A stretch of 41,781 bases of DNA. Source: Dehalococcoidia bacterium. Its GTDB lineage: Bacteria; Chloroflexota; Dehalococcoidia; DSTF01; JALHUB01. The position numbers were made by a program, and so were the translations under genes. Shown piece by piece: positions 31,721 through 40,148 of the stretch. The notes under the pieces were generated by a model. The model did no database searches, had not been told where the DNA came from, and worked only from the letters and a program-made list of their open reading frames with translations. The DNA lies in NCBI GenBank assembly GCA_022865685.1, contig JALHUB010000251.1, positions 1 through 41,781 of the forward strand, given 5' to 3'. Each line of letters opens with the position of its first letter. Within the stretch, counting starts at the first letter, position 1.

Positions 31721-32716
31721 ATGGATCCCCTGGCATTAGCCGCGGCCCTTTCCGTGATGGTCACGGTCGTCATGGTGTTCGCCGTCTTCTACATGACCTC
31801 GATCGCTGGAAGCAACAAGCGCGTCGTGAACCGGCTCGAACACGTTGTCAATCGTAGTCCGCTAGAAGGGCTCACCACCGTCTCGGCTCTCAAGCAGACC
31901 GGCGGCGGCCTCTTCCCGACGCTCGGCAGTCTGCTGACCGGCAAGGAATGGGCCAACAAGGTCAACATCGATTTGGAGCGCGCGAACCTCAAGCTGCGTG
32001 TCGGTGAGTACCTCGCTCTACGCGTGGCCATCGCTCTGGTGGTCCTCGCGGTCGTGATATTCGTCGCAGGCCGGGGCGGACTGGGGCTCGTCGCGGGCAT
32101 TGCTGCCGCGCTGGTGGGCTACATGCTGCCCAAGATGTACCTTCGCCGTCGCATCAAGGCGCGACTTACCACGTTCGACGAACAGCTTGTGGAGGCGCTC
32201 AGTCTCGTCTCCAACGCCCTGCGCTCCGGATTCGGCTTTCTGCAGAGCATGGACCTTGCGGCCGAGCAACTGAACGACCCCCTGGCCATCGAGTTCAAGC
32301 GCACCATCAACGACATCAACGTCGGCGCCAGCTTCGAGGACGCGCTCCTGGCGCTGAACCAGCGGGTCGAGAGCAAAGACCTGGACATAGTCGTCACCGC
32401 CATCCTGATCCAGCGCACGGTCGGCGGAAACCTCGCGGAGATATTGGAGACCGTCGCCTACACCATGAGAGATCGCTCCCGCATTAAGGGCGAGTTGCGG
32501 ACGCTGACCGCGCAGCAGAAGATGTCCGGGTATATCGTCGGCGGACTGCCTATCTTCATCATCGGCATCCTGCTTCTCATGGGTAAATTGATGGGCGATA
32601 CCTACATGCAGACTCTGTTCACGGAGACCGCCGGCCGGGTGGCCCTGATGGCCGCGGTACTCCTCGAGGGACTTGGGATAATGATTATTCGCAAGATCCT
32701 CGCCATCGAGGTTTAG
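31721..32716 (+). CDS. tadB: Pilus inner-membrane platform protein TadB
   Basis: A 331-residue membrane protein of the type II secretion F (T2SF) family. An N-terminal membrane helix (about 5-28) is followed by a cytoplasmic part, a membrane pair (about 105-142) and the T2SF cytoplasmic domain. The latter has FDEQLVEALSLVSNALRSGF and VTAILIQRTVGGNLAEILET. Two C-terminal membrane helices finish the protein (about 267-325). TadB forms the platform on which CpaF acts. It starts four bases after cpaF, implying translational coupling, and ends 11 bases before tadC. Confidence 0.93.
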   Translation: MDPLALAAALSVMVTVVMVFAVFYMTSIAGSNKRVVNRLEHVVNRSPLEGLTTVSALKQTGGGLFPTLGSLLTGKEWANKVNIDLERANLKLRVGEYLALRVAIALVVLAVVIFVAGRGGLGLVAGIAAALVGYMLPKMYLRRRIKARLTTFDEQLVEALSLVSNALRSGFGFLQSMDLAAEQLNDPLAIEFKRTINDINVGASFEDALLALNQRVESKDLDIVVTAILIQRTVGGNLAEILETVAYTMRDRSRIKGELRTLTAQQKMSGYIVGGLPIFIIGILLLMGKLMGDTYMQTLFTETAGRVALMAAVLLEGLGIMIIRKILAIEV

Positions 32717-32727
32717 CGGAGATCGAA

Positions 32728-33633
32728 ATGGCACTACTCGCAGCGGCATCGGTATTTGTCACCGTCGTCATGTTCGCGCTATCCTTGCGCAAGACTGACG
32801 ACAACCCCATCAGAGCCCGCGTCGCCGGCCTTGCGACGTCGCGCATGTTCGAGGGCGGGCAGCCCGCAACATCCTTCGGCGAGCGTATCATCGGACCGCT
32901 GTTCGGAGGCGTCGCGGACAAGGCCGTCGCTATGCTTCCCCAGGGCATGCTCGAGCGGCTGAAGCTCCAGCTTGTGCGGGCCGGTGATCCCATGACACCG
33001 GCGGGGTTCATGATGGTCCGCATGATCGCCGGCGGAGTCCTGGCGGGGCTTGGCCTTTCCGTGGGCGTCGCGATGAGAGGGACGCTGGATGCCAAATCCC
33101 TCGCCCTGGCGGTCGTGCTCGGCGGCGTCGGCGCCTTCCTGCCCTCAATGTGGCTGTCCAGTCGCGTGCGCCAGCGTCAGACCGAGATCATCAAGAGCCT
33201 GCCCGATTCCTTCGATATGATCACTACCTGCGTCGAAGCCGGCCTCGGCCTCGATGCTGCCCTGACGCGAGTCGCCGAGAAGGTGAAGGGCGCCTTCGCC
33301 GAGGACCTTTCCATTACCCTGCGCGAGATAGGGATGGGCCGTAATCGCGTCGAAGCCCTGCAAGACCTGGCCAATCACACCGGCGTCGCGGACCTGACTC
33401 TGTTTGTGAACGCTATAGTACAGGCGGAGCAGCTGGGCACGAGCATTGGCCAGGTGCTGAGGGTGCAGTCGGAGCAGATGCGGATACGCCGCCGTCAGCG
33501 CGCTGAAGAGGCGGCCAACAAGGCGCCCGTGAAGATGATCTTCCCGCTCGTCCTGTGTATCCTTCCTACGTTGTTCATCGTGATCATGGGACCCGCCGCA
33601 ATCCAGCTCTACGAATCGTTCAGCAAGAACTAG
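32728..33633 (+). CDS. tadC: Pilus inner-membrane platform protein TadC
   Basis: A 301-residue T2SF-family membrane protein, the partner of TadB. A short N-terminal helix is followed by a cytoplasmic segment, a membrane pair (about 88-150), and a T2SF domain containing SLPDSFDMITTCVEAGLGLD and FVNAIVQAEQLGTSIGQVLR. A final helix, KMIFPLVLCILPTLFIVIMG, ends the protein. GGAG lies just upstream of the ATG. Its position after tadB is standard for tad loci. It closes the core machinery; the DUF192 gene follows by seven bases. Confidence 0.93.
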   Translation: MALLAAASVFVTVVMFALSLRKTDDNPIRARVAGLATSRMFEGGQPATSFGERIIGPLFGGVADKAVAMLPQGMLERLKLQLVRAGDPMTPAGFMMVRMIAGGVLAGLGLSVGVAMRGTLDAKSLALAVVLGGVGAFLPSMWLSSRVRQRQTEIIKSLPDSFDMITTCVEAGLGLDAALTRVAEKVKGAFAEDLSITLREIGMGRNRVEALQDLANHTGVADLTLFVNAIVQAEQLGTSIGQVLRVQSEQMRIRRRQRAEEAANKAPVKMIFPLVLCILPTLFIVIMGPAAIQLYESFSKN

Positions 33634-33640
33634 GTGACGC

Positions 33641-33985
33641 GTGCGAATTGAAAACGCCTCGCGCGGCGCCCAGGTGGCCGACCGCGCGGTCCTTGCTAAC
33701 ACGCCCTTGGCGCGGCTGGTGGGCCTCCTCAACCGCCGTCACCTGGAGCCCGGCGAAGGCCTCGTCCTGGTGCCCGGCGGCGCGATCCACATGTTCTTCA
33801 TGCGCATGGCAATCGACGTCATCTTCGCCGACAAAGAGGGGAACGTCCTGAAGACGGCCGTGAACGTGAAGCCCTGGCGGATGGTGATGGCGCCTCGACA
33901 CACGCGCTATACCATCGAGCTACCTGTCGGCGTCATCGAAGCTTCCGGCACGCAGCCCGGCGACCACCTCGAAATCACCTCATAG
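33641..33985 (+). CDS. DUF192 family protein
   Basis: A 114-residue protein of the DUF192 family. Typical marks are LARLVGLLNR near the start, LVLVPGGAIHMFFMRMAIDV with the conserved His and Met, and PWRMVMAPRHT..IELPVG near the end. Unlike many members it has no signal peptide. Function is unknown. Relatives are often found at the end of tad pilus operons, and here it starts seven bases after tadC with a GTG codon, so it is surely cotranscribed. A strong bidirectional terminator follows. Confidence 0.9.
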   Translation: MRIENASRGAQVADRAVLANTPLARLVGLLNRRHLEPGEGLVLVPGGAIHMFFMRMAIDVIFADKEGNVLKTAVNVKPWRMVMAPRHTRYTIELPVGVIEASGTQPGDHLEITS

Positions 33986-34006
33986 CATCGCCGACCGTGA
34001 GATGCG

Positions 34007-34037
34007 GAGACGCCCGCGGGTTGGCCGCAGGCGTCTC
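34007..34037. terminator. Bidirectional terminator between the pilus operon and thiolase
   Basis: GAGACGCC (34007-34014) pairs with GGCGTCTC (34030-34037). Inside, GCGG pairs with CCGC past a C-A mismatch, closing on GTTGG. It lies between the convergent DUF192 and thiolase genes. Confidence 0.7.
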
Positions 34038-34060
34038 GAAGAGCTATCTGTCCGACTGCT

Positions 34061-35227
34061 CTAGTCTTTGCGACCCAGGATCGTCACGGAGCAGACTGAG
34101 CCCGGCCCGCCCAGGTTGTGCGCCAGCCCCAGGCGCGCGTTCTTCACCTGCGCCCCGTCGGCGCGCCCCTGCAACTGCTTCGTGACCTCGTACAGCATCC
34201 GACAGCCCGTCGCGCCGATGGGGTGCCCGAAGCACTTCAGGCCGCCGCTGGCGTTGACCGGCAGGTCACCGTCTACATCGGCGTGCCCCTCGGCCACGAA
34301 CGCGGCGCCGTCCCCCTGCGCGCAGAACCCGAGGTCCTGGTAGTTCAGGATCTCCGTGATGCTGAAGCAGTCATGCACCTCCGCCAGGCTTATCTCCTTC
34401 GCCGGGTCCTTCACGCCCGCCTCCGCGTAAGCCGCCTTGGCCGCGTACCTCGTCGCCGGGAAGCCGAGGAAGTCCGTCGAGTTGGAGAACATCGGCCGGC
34501 CGGTGGCCGTTGCGAGGGCGTTCGCCATTACGAGGACGTAGTCGTCCTTGTGCTTGCTCTTCTCAGCGATCTCCGGTCGCGTGATCACCAGCGCCGCGGA
34601 GCCGTCTGACATGGCGCAACAATCGAAGCGCCCGAGTGGCCAGGCGATCATCGGCGCCGACAGCGCATCCTCCATCGTGATCGGCCGACGGAAGTGGGCC
34701 TTCGGGTGCAGGGCGCCGTTCTTATGGTTCTTCACCGCGACACGCGCCAGGTCCTCCTTTGTCCAGCCGTATTCGTTGAAGCAGCGCGTCGCTGCCAGGG
34801 CAAACAGCCCCGGCGCACTAACGCCGCCGAATACGGGATGGCTGAACCCCTGCATAGGCAGGCCGGCGCTGCCCGTGTCCATAAGCTTCTCTACGCCGCA
34901 GGCCACGACCACGTCGTACACCCCCGACGCCACCGCGTAACAGGCGTTGCGGAACGCGTCCATCCCCGACGCGCAGTAGTTCTCGACGCGCGTCACCGGA
35001 ATGCCGAAGAGCTTCATCGGGTCGGAGAAGGTGTTGCCGCTCAGCCCCGTGAACGGGTAGAGGATGCCGATCCACGCCGCCTGCACGTCGTCGGGCGCTA
35101 CGCCGGCGTCGTCCAGCGCCTCATACGCCGCTTCGACGACGAGGTCCTCCGGGTCCTTCTCCCACAGCTCGCCGAACTTCGTGCAGCCCACGCCGATGAT
35201 CGCTACCTTGTCTTTGATGCTTCCCAT
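34061..35227 (-). CDS. Thiolase / acetyl-CoA acetyltransferase family protein
   Basis: A 388-residue thiolase-superfamily enzyme of the SCP2-thiolase-like type. The nucleophile lies in VENYCASGMDAF (Cys85). The C-terminal marks are VHDCFSITEI and CFGHPIGATG, with the catalytic His, then GLAHNLGGPGSVCSVTILG. Members cleave or form 3-oxoacyl-CoA thioesters in lipid breakdown. The ATG has GGAGG eight bases upstream. The gene follows the condensing-enzyme/DUF35 fusion by 33 bases on the same strand. Thiolase plus DUF35 (an OB-fold acyl-CoA partner) is a recurring pair, and DUF35 proteins can be needed for thiolase or aldolase activity. The substrate is unknown. Confidence 0.93.
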   Translation of the reverse strand: MGSIKDKVAIIGVGCTKFGELWEKDPEDLVVEAAYEALDDAGVAPDDVQAAWIGILYPFTGLSGNTFSDPMKLFGIPVTRVENYCASGMDAFRNACYAVASGVYDVVVACGVEKLMDTGSAGLPMQGFSHPVFGGVSAPGLFALAATRCFNEYGWTKEDLARVAVKNHKNGALHPKAHFRRPITMEDALSAPMIAWPLGRFDCCAMSDGSAALVITRPEIAEKSKHKDDYVLVMANALATATGRPMFSNSTDFLGFPATRYAAKAAYAEAGVKDPAKEISLAEVHDCFSITEILNYQDLGFCAQGDGAAFVAEGHADVDGDLPVNASGGLKCFGHPIGATGCRMLYEVTKQLQGRADGAQVKNARLGLAHNLGGPGSVCSVTILGRKD

Positions 35228-35260
35228 CGCGATTCCCTCCTTACTCGAATGCAGGCGCCA

Positions 35261-36676
35261 CTAGCTCGAAGCCTGGGGTAGGGGGCGGCACTTCCAGTAG
35301 TAGTTGTGGAAGTTCGCGCCCTCGTGCAGCCGCCGGAACAGTATTTCCACCGGCAGGCCAATCTTTACCTCGTTCGGGTCGCCGTCCGTCATCTCCAGGA
35401 AGACGCGGCCGCCACCGTCGAGGTCGATGACCAGTCGCGGGATCGGCACGTTGAGGTACTGACCGCCCGACAGATGGTCCAGCGTGTACGTGTACACTGT
35501 GCCCTTGCGCGGCAGCTTCACGTTCTCGAAGCTGTCCTTCGTACGGCACTCGGCGCAGACGCGCGGCGGCGGATACTGGACGACCCCGCAGCTCTTACAG
35601 CGCGCCCCTAAGAAGTTCAGCTCCTGCGCCGCGTCGCGCCAGTACGTGACCGGCGAACCCGCCGCCGGCGGCTGCTCGCGGTCCGTCAGGTGGCGGAAAT
35701 GGGCGTAGGCCGTGTAGCTGGGCAACTGGCGCTTCTGGAAGAGATGGCCGATGAGGCCTTTTCGACCCGCCGCCTCAGGAATGACATCCGACATCTCGAG
35801 CAACAGCGCGTCGGCGCCGTCGCCGTGATTGAGGAGGAATATGCGCTCGCCCGCCTTCGCCTGCTCCAGCGCGCCGGCCAGCATCATCAGCGCCAGCGCA
35901 GCGCCCGAGCTGCCGACCGACAGAAACAGCGTGTCCTGGAGCTGCGCCGGCTGGAACCCCAGCGCCTTCCCGACGGCTACGTAGCTGCGCGGGTCGGACG
36001 CCGTGATAACGGCCTTCGCGATGCCTTCAGCCGTCACGCCCTGTTTCTCCATCAGCGCCTTGCCGGCCGCCACCGCCGACGTCGCGTAGCCGTACTGCGT
36101 CTCGACCTTCGACTCGAACGACCGCACGTAGCGGTCCTCGGCACGACGCCACGCGCCCACCTGCTCGCCGGCGAGCGAATAAGCGCCCTGGATCGCCACC
36201 GGCCCGTCTTTGCTGACCAGCACCGCGCCGGCGCCGTCGCCTAAGAGTTGTTCAAACATCGACTCCGGCTCGCCAAGGCGACAGTCCGCGGCAACGACGA
36301 GGACGTTCTTCGCTGAGCCGCTGTCGACCGCGTCCATCGCCGCGCGCATTGCCGTCGTGGCGGCGCGCAGCGAGCCCGTGAAGTCGGCGGTATTGATGTC
36401 GCGACGCATGTCGAGGGCCGCAGCTATCACTCCCGCCGACTGCTTCTCGTTGTAGGGGGCCGTCGTCGTGGCGAAGAACAGCCCGTCGATGGTTGACGCG
36501 TCTATTCCCACCAGGCAATCCAGCCCCGCGGCTACCGCCATCGTCAGGCTGTCCTCGTCCGCGTTCGCGACCGCTCGCTCGCCGGGGACGGCAGGAATGC
36601 CCCAGGCGTCGCCGATCTGCTGACGGGACAGGCGGTAGAGGGGTACATACGCTCCGGATGATGCGATCCGCGCCAC
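35261..36676 (-). CDS. Fusion of HMG-CoA-synthase-like condensing domain and DUF35 zinc-ribbon/OB-fold
   Basis: A 471-residue two-part protein. Residues 1-330 look like an HMG-CoA synthase/KAS III-type thiolase fold (MARIASSGAYVPLYRLSR, VVAADCRLGEPES, LLGDGAGAVLVSKDGP, LNHGDGADALLLE). Residues 335-471 form a DUF35 unit: a zinc ribbon ARCKSCG..PRVCAEC with four Cys, then an OB-fold. At the place where such enzymes usually carry the nucleophilic Cys the sequence reads DFTGSLRAAT, with no Cys. The condensing domain may therefore be non-catalytic or act differently. The start is GTG with AAAGGAG upstream. It probably forms a complex with the thiolase encoded next. Confidence 0.87.
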   Translation of the reverse strand: MARIASSGAYVPLYRLSRQQIGDAWGIPAVPGERAVANADEDSLTMAVAAGLDCLVGIDASTIDGLFFATTTAPYNEKQSAGVIAAALDMRRDINTADFTGSLRAATTAMRAAMDAVDSGSAKNVLVVAADCRLGEPESMFEQLLGDGAGAVLVSKDGPVAIQGAYSLAGEQVGAWRRAEDRYVRSFESKVETQYGYATSAVAAGKALMEKQGVTAEGIAKAVITASDPRSYVAVGKALGFQPAQLQDTLFLSVGSSGAALALMMLAGALEQAKAGERIFLLNHGDGADALLLEMSDVIPEAAGRKGLIGHLFQKRQLPSYTAYAHFRHLTDREQPPAAGSPVTYWRDAAQELNFLGARCKSCGVVQYPPPRVCAECRTKDSFENVKLPRKGTVYTYTLDHLSGGQYLNVPIPRLVIDLDGGGRVFLEMTDGDPNEVKIGLPVEILFRRLHEGANFHNYYWKCRPLPQASS

Positions 36677-36710
36677 TGAACTCTCCTTTCGTTCGCTGGA
36701 AACGCCGGCC

Positions 36711-36905
36711 TCAGTACCTTATCTGGCAACAGGTCTTCAGTGTGGGGTCGTAATAGGCGGAAAAGGCCTCATCCCAGTAAGGGTCGAAGAGGAAGCCTTG
36801 CCCTCCCTGTGTCTCCGGCTTGGAGCTCGACGCGCTGCGAGGGGGCCGAGCGCGCTTCCGCGCTTGCTGCTCCCGCGTCTTGTCTCGACGTGTCTTCCTG
36901 GCCAT
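36711..36905 (-). CDS. Small basic protein of unknown function
   Basis: A 64-residue protein. The first half is strongly basic (MARKTRRDKTREQQARKRAR), the second half is aromatic and acidic (GFLFDPYWDEAFSAYYDP) and it ends TCCQIRY. I do not recognise a family. Support for its reality is AGGGAG four bases upstream and a plausible promoter 36 bases further up (36941-36969). Its stop lies 34 bases before the GTG of the condensing/DUF35 gene, so it is probably the first gene of that operon. The basic half could bind RNA or DNA, but that is a guess from charge alone. Confidence 0.5.
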   Translation of the reverse strand: MARKTRRDKTREQQARKRARPPRSASSSKPETQGGQGFLFDPYWDEAFSAYYDPTLKTCCQIRY

Positions 36906-36940
36906 AAGTCTCCCTGCCGCCGATCAGGATGCGGAAGCCT

Positions 36941-36969
36941 ATCGTAACGCTAAGCGTATTCCAGCACAA
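36941..36969 (-). promoter_or_regulatory. Probable promoter of the thiolase operon
   Basis: On the minus strand TTGTGC (36969-36964) and TACGAT (36946-36941) are separated by 17 bases. It points at the small basic protein gene and the following condensing/DUF35 and thiolase genes. Confidence 0.45.
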
Positions 36970-37037
36970 CACCATCGCGCAGCGACGCCGGAGGCAGAAG
37001 TATCGCCGAGATGGGGACGCGCGATGCCGGTCAGCGG

Positions 37038-37463
37038 CTAAGGGATGTCTTGCTGCAGCTTGCGGATCCTGCGGCTCAGCACCGGCAGCATCTGGACCGC
37101 GATGAACGGATTCGAGCGCAGCTCCGCCAGAAAGTCCCAGCGCGAGAGCACCAGGCACTCCGTGTCCTCGACCGCCACGACGCTCGCTGAGCGCGGATAG
37201 GAGTCAAGGATCGCCATCTCACCGAAGAACTCGCCCGGGCCCAGCGTTGCCATCGCGGTCTGGCTCTGGCCCTCGCCGCCGTGCATGACGTTCACGCGCC
37301 CCTTGGTTATGAGATAAAAGGCAACCGCGTCCTCGCCTTCCTTGACGATGCCCTCGCCCTTCTTGTAGGCGCGCGTGATCGTTGCCGAAGCCAGCCGTTT
37401 CAGGTCTCTGCGGCTGAGCTCAGAGAAAAGGGAAGCGCTCGCCAGTACGTCTTCGGGATACAT
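37038..37463 (-). CDS. Stand-alone cyclic-nucleotide-binding domain protein
   Basis: A 141-residue protein made of one cNMP-binding domain. N-terminal helices (DVLASASLFSELSRRDLKRL) lead to the beta-roll with GEGIVKEGEDAVAFYLITKG. The phosphate-binding cassette is LGPGEFFGEMAILDSYPRSASV, with the conserved Gly-Glu and Arg. A C-terminal helix ends in RRIRKLQQDIP. There is no DNA-binding or catalytic domain, so it should act by contact with another protein. The ATG has AAAGGAG seven bases upstream. A longer frame extending to 37901 overlaps the divergent flavodiiron gene and is rejected. A TATATT -10-like box lies about 34 bases before the start. Confidence 0.92.
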   Translation of the reverse strand: MYPEDVLASASLFSELSRRDLKRLASATITRAYKKGEGIVKEGEDAVAFYLITKGRVNVMHGGEGQSQTAMATLGPGEFFGEMAILDSYPRSASVVAVEDTECLVLSRWDFLAELRSNPFIAVQMLPVLSRRIRKLQQDIP

Positions 37464-37496
37464 CGGCACACTCCTTTGCTTCGACTTGACTGGTTC

Positions 37497-37502
37497 AATA
37501 TA
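37497..37502 (-). promoter_or_regulatory. -10-like box of the cNMP-binding gene
   Basis: TATATT on the minus strand (37502-37497) would start transcription near 37490, about 27 bases before the ATG at 37463. Only a poor -35 match (TGGAAG) lies 17 bases upstream. On the other strand TACTAT (37589-37594) could serve the divergent flavodiiron gene. Confidence 0.35.
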
Positions 37503-37655
37503 CAACACGTCCGGCGACGCTTCCAGTCGCGTCGAGAAAGCGGAAACGAGGGCAAGCCGCGGCTCGACCCTTAAAACGCGGATCGGTGTACTATGGGGGC
37601 GAGACGGCGGTAGGGGCGGAAGCCGCTTGACATAACTCTGCAAGGAGCATGGTGC

Positions 37656-38834
37656 ATGAAGCCTCGGGCCATCTCGGACAGGGTGCTCGCCGGGGGCGCT
37701 ATCGACTGGGACAGGCGCCTCTTCGATTCCCTGATACCGCTGCCGGACGGCACCAGCTACAACGCCTATCTCGTCCAGGGAAGCGAGAAGTCGGCTCTCC
37801 TCGATACCGTAGACCCAACGAAGAGGGACGAGCTGATGTCGCAACTGGCCGGCATCGAGAGGATCGACTTCGTCATCTCTCACCACGCCGAGCAGGACCA
37901 CTCCGGCGCTATACCGGATGTCCTCGCAAAGTACCCGCAGGCGAAGGTGGTCGCCTCGACGAAGGCGAAGGGCATGCTCCTGGACCTCCTGGAGGGGATA
38001 TCAGAAGACCGCGTCATCACCGTCGAGGACGGCGAAGAGCTGTCGCTGGGCGATAAGACGCTGCGCTTCGTTTACATGCCCTGGGTGCACTGGCCCGAGA
38101 CCATGATCACGTATCTCCTGCAGGACCGCATCCTCTTCACCTGCGACCTCTTCGGCTCGCATCTCGCCACCTCCGACCTCTACGCCGACGAAGCGCGTGT
38201 CTATGAGCCCGCCAAACGCTATTACGCCGAGATCATGATGCCGTTCCGCCGCGCGATCGCCAGGCATTTGGAGAGGGTGCGGCAGATCGCCCCGGCAGTC
38301 ATCGCGCCCAGCCATGGCCCCGTCTACCGGCGCCCGGCGTTCATCATCGACGCCTACGACGAGTGGGTATCCGCGCCGCCGCGGAACAGGGTAATCGTGC
38401 CTTACATAACGATGCACGGCAGCACCGCCCGCATGGTCGAGCATTTCGTGGGGGCGCTGATGGAGCGCGGCGTCGAAGTCGAGCAGTTCAACCTGGCGAG
38501 TGCCGATATCGGCAAGCTCGCCGTATCACTGGTCGACGCTGCAACGATCGCCGTCGGCACGCCAACCGTGCTCGGCGGCCCGCATCCGACCGTGCTGGCG
38601 GCCGCGCAGTTGGCCGCTGTCCTCAATCCAAAGCTCCGCTTCGCCGCAGTCTTCGGCTCTTACGGCTGGGGCGGCAAGGCGGCCGAACAGGTCGCGGCAA
38701 TTGTCGAGCGTGCCGATATCGAGATACTCGCTCCGGTCCTCTGCAAAGGGATCCCCCGCGAGGCCGATTTCGTCGCTTTGGAAAGCCTCGCCGAGACTAT
38801 AGCGGTCAAACACCGAGAGCAGGGCTTCGCCTAG
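37656..38834 (+). CDS. Flavodiiron protein (FprA-like oxygen/NO reductase)
   Basis: A 392-residue cytoplasmic enzyme reducing O2 to water or NO to N2O. The N-terminal metallo-beta-lactamase-like domain keeps all diiron ligands: His77-x-Glu79-x-Asp81-His82 (ISHHAEQDHSG), His145 (WVHWPET), Asp164 (FTCDLFGSH) and His220 (APSHGPVYR). The C-terminal flavodoxin domain (from about 248) has YITMHGSTARM for FMN phosphate, and GTPTVLGG and YGWGGKA for the FMN loops. No rubredoxin domain is fused. The ATG has AGGAG eight bases upstream. It is divergent from the cNMP-binding gene. It suggests that the organism meets low oxygen or nitrosative stress. Confidence 0.95.
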   Translation: MKPRAISDRVLAGGAIDWDRRLFDSLIPLPDGTSYNAYLVQGSEKSALLDTVDPTKRDELMSQLAGIERIDFVISHHAEQDHSGAIPDVLAKYPQAKVVASTKAKGMLLDLLEGISEDRVITVEDGEELSLGDKTLRFVYMPWVHWPETMITYLLQDRILFTCDLFGSHLATSDLYADEARVYEPAKRYYAEIMMPFRRAIARHLERVRQIAPAVIAPSHGPVYRRPAFIIDAYDEWVSAPPRNRVIVPYITMHGSTARMVEHFVGALMERGVEVEQFNLASADIGKLAVSLVDAATIAVGTPTVLGGPHPTVLAAAQLAAVLNPKLRFAAVFGSYGWGGKAAEQVAAIVERADIEILAPVLCKGIPREADFVALESLAETIAVKHREQGFA

Positions 38835-38888
38835 CGTAGCCGGCGCCGGCGGACTGCCGCCCGGCGCTCGAGCGAAAGGAGATCAGGG

Positions 38889-40118
38889 ATGGAAAGTCTA
38901 CTGACGGCAGACCAGCGCAAGTTGCGCGATGAAGTGAGGGCCTTCGTCAAGGACGTGCCGCGACAGCTCCTCTTGGACATGGACGCCGGCACCGCGCCTT
39001 ACCCGCGCTGGTTCCTGGAAGAGGCGGCGCGACGCAACCTCCTCGGGCTGCGCTTCCCGAAGAAATACGGCGGCCGCGGCCTCAAATGGGTCGACGAAAT
39101 CATTGCCCTCGAAGAGATCGGTGTCCTCAGCACCAGCCTGCCCTGTCTGTACAGCCTCGTCAGCATCGTCGGCGAGGCGCTGACCGTCTTCGGCACGCCG
39201 GAGCAGAACGAGCGCTGGCTGAAACCCGCGCTCGCCGGCAAACTCGCCGTTGCGGAGGCGCTGACCGAGCCCCGCGGTGGCTCCGACTTCTTCGGCGCCG
39301 CGACCCGCGCTCGTCGCGAGGGCGACGCCTGGCTCCTCAACGGACAGAAACGTTTCATCGTCGGCGCTGAGGGCGCGGACTACTTCTTCGCCTACGCCCG
39401 CACCAGCGACACCGCTGCGCCGCACGAATCGATCAGCTCCTTCATTGTCGAGCGCGGCCCCGGCGTCGAGGTGCAACACGTCTACGGCCTCATGGGCATG
39501 CGCGGCGGCGGCACCGGTCGCGTCTACTTCCGCGACGCCCGCGTCCCTCTCGACAACCTCGTCGGCCCCGAGAACGGCGGGGGAACCGTCTTCAACCAGA
39601 TGATGATCCCGGAGCGGATGACCAGCGCCGCCGGCGCTATCGGCGGCGGACGGGCCGCCATCGAAATAGCCGCTCGCTACGCCGACCAGCGCAAGGCGTT
39701 CGGACAGAAGATACGCCGCTTCGAGGGCGTGAGCTTCAAGATCGCTGACAGTATAACGAAGCTCGACGCTGCTGGTGCCCTCGTCTACGCCGCGGCCCAC
39801 GCCATCGACAACGGCGACGACCCGGGGCGGGTCCGCCGGCTTGTCTCCGAGGCGAAGAAGTTCTCTACCGAAACCGGCTGGGAAGTGATCAACCACGCCA
39901 TGCAGGTCATGGGCGGCATCGGCTACACCAACGTCTACCCTATCGAGCGGCTGCTGCGCGACTCGCGACTGCTCATGATCTGGACCGGCACGAACGAGAT
40001 CATGAATCTGCTCATCCAGCACGAGTACTACCGCGAGCTGGGGCGTCCCTCGCTTGCCCGCGACGTCGAAGCCGACGCGCCCGGCTGGGATCTCCCCGAC
40101 GAGAAGGTCTACGAGTAG
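38889..40118 (+). CDS. Acyl-CoA dehydrogenase
   Basis: A 409-residue FAD enzyme that makes 2,3-enoyl-CoA, passing electrons to ETF. The three-domain order is visible: an N-terminal helical part, the beta domain with AEALTEPRGGSD and RFIVGAEGADYF, then the C-terminal helices with YADQRKAFGQKI and MQVMGGIGYTNVYPIERLLR. The usual medium-chain-type catalytic Glu near the end (YEGT) reads WTGTNEIMN here. A Glu at 242 in IPERMTSA lines up with the base of isovaleryl- and long-chain-type enzymes, so the active site is probably of that type. The ATG has AAAGGAG upstream (38876-38882). It fits with the thiolase operon in acyl-CoA breakdown. Confidence 0.94.
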   Translation: MESLLTADQRKLRDEVRAFVKDVPRQLLLDMDAGTAPYPRWFLEEAARRNLLGLRFPKKYGGRGLKWVDEIIALEEIGVLSTSLPCLYSLVSIVGEALTVFGTPEQNERWLKPALAGKLAVAEALTEPRGGSDFFGAATRARREGDAWLLNGQKRFIVGAEGADYFFAYARTSDTAAPHESISSFIVERGPGVEVQHVYGLMGMRGGGTGRVYFRDARVPLDNLVGPENGGGTVFNQMMIPERMTSAAGAIGGGRAAIEIAARYADQRKAFGQKIRRFEGVSFKIADSITKLDAAGALVYAAAHAIDNGDDPGRVRRLVSEAKKFSTETGWEVINHAMQVMGGIGYTNVYPIERLLRDSRLLMIWTGTNEIMNLLIQHEYYRELGRPSLARDVEADAPGWDLPDEKVYE

Positions 40119-40148
40119 CTGCGCGGAGGCCGGCTTGAGGAAATTGTA

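Noticed and set aside
37627..37632. Perfect TTGACA as the -35 of the flavodiiron gene
   Set aside because: It lies only 24 bases before the ATG and no -10 box fits at 16-18 bases; the -10 would fall on the ribosome site.
37464..37901. N-terminal extension of the cNMP-binding protein to 37901
   Set aside because: It would overlap the divergent flavodiiron gene by about 245 bases, and a perfect ribosome site precedes the ATG at 37463, where the domain begins.
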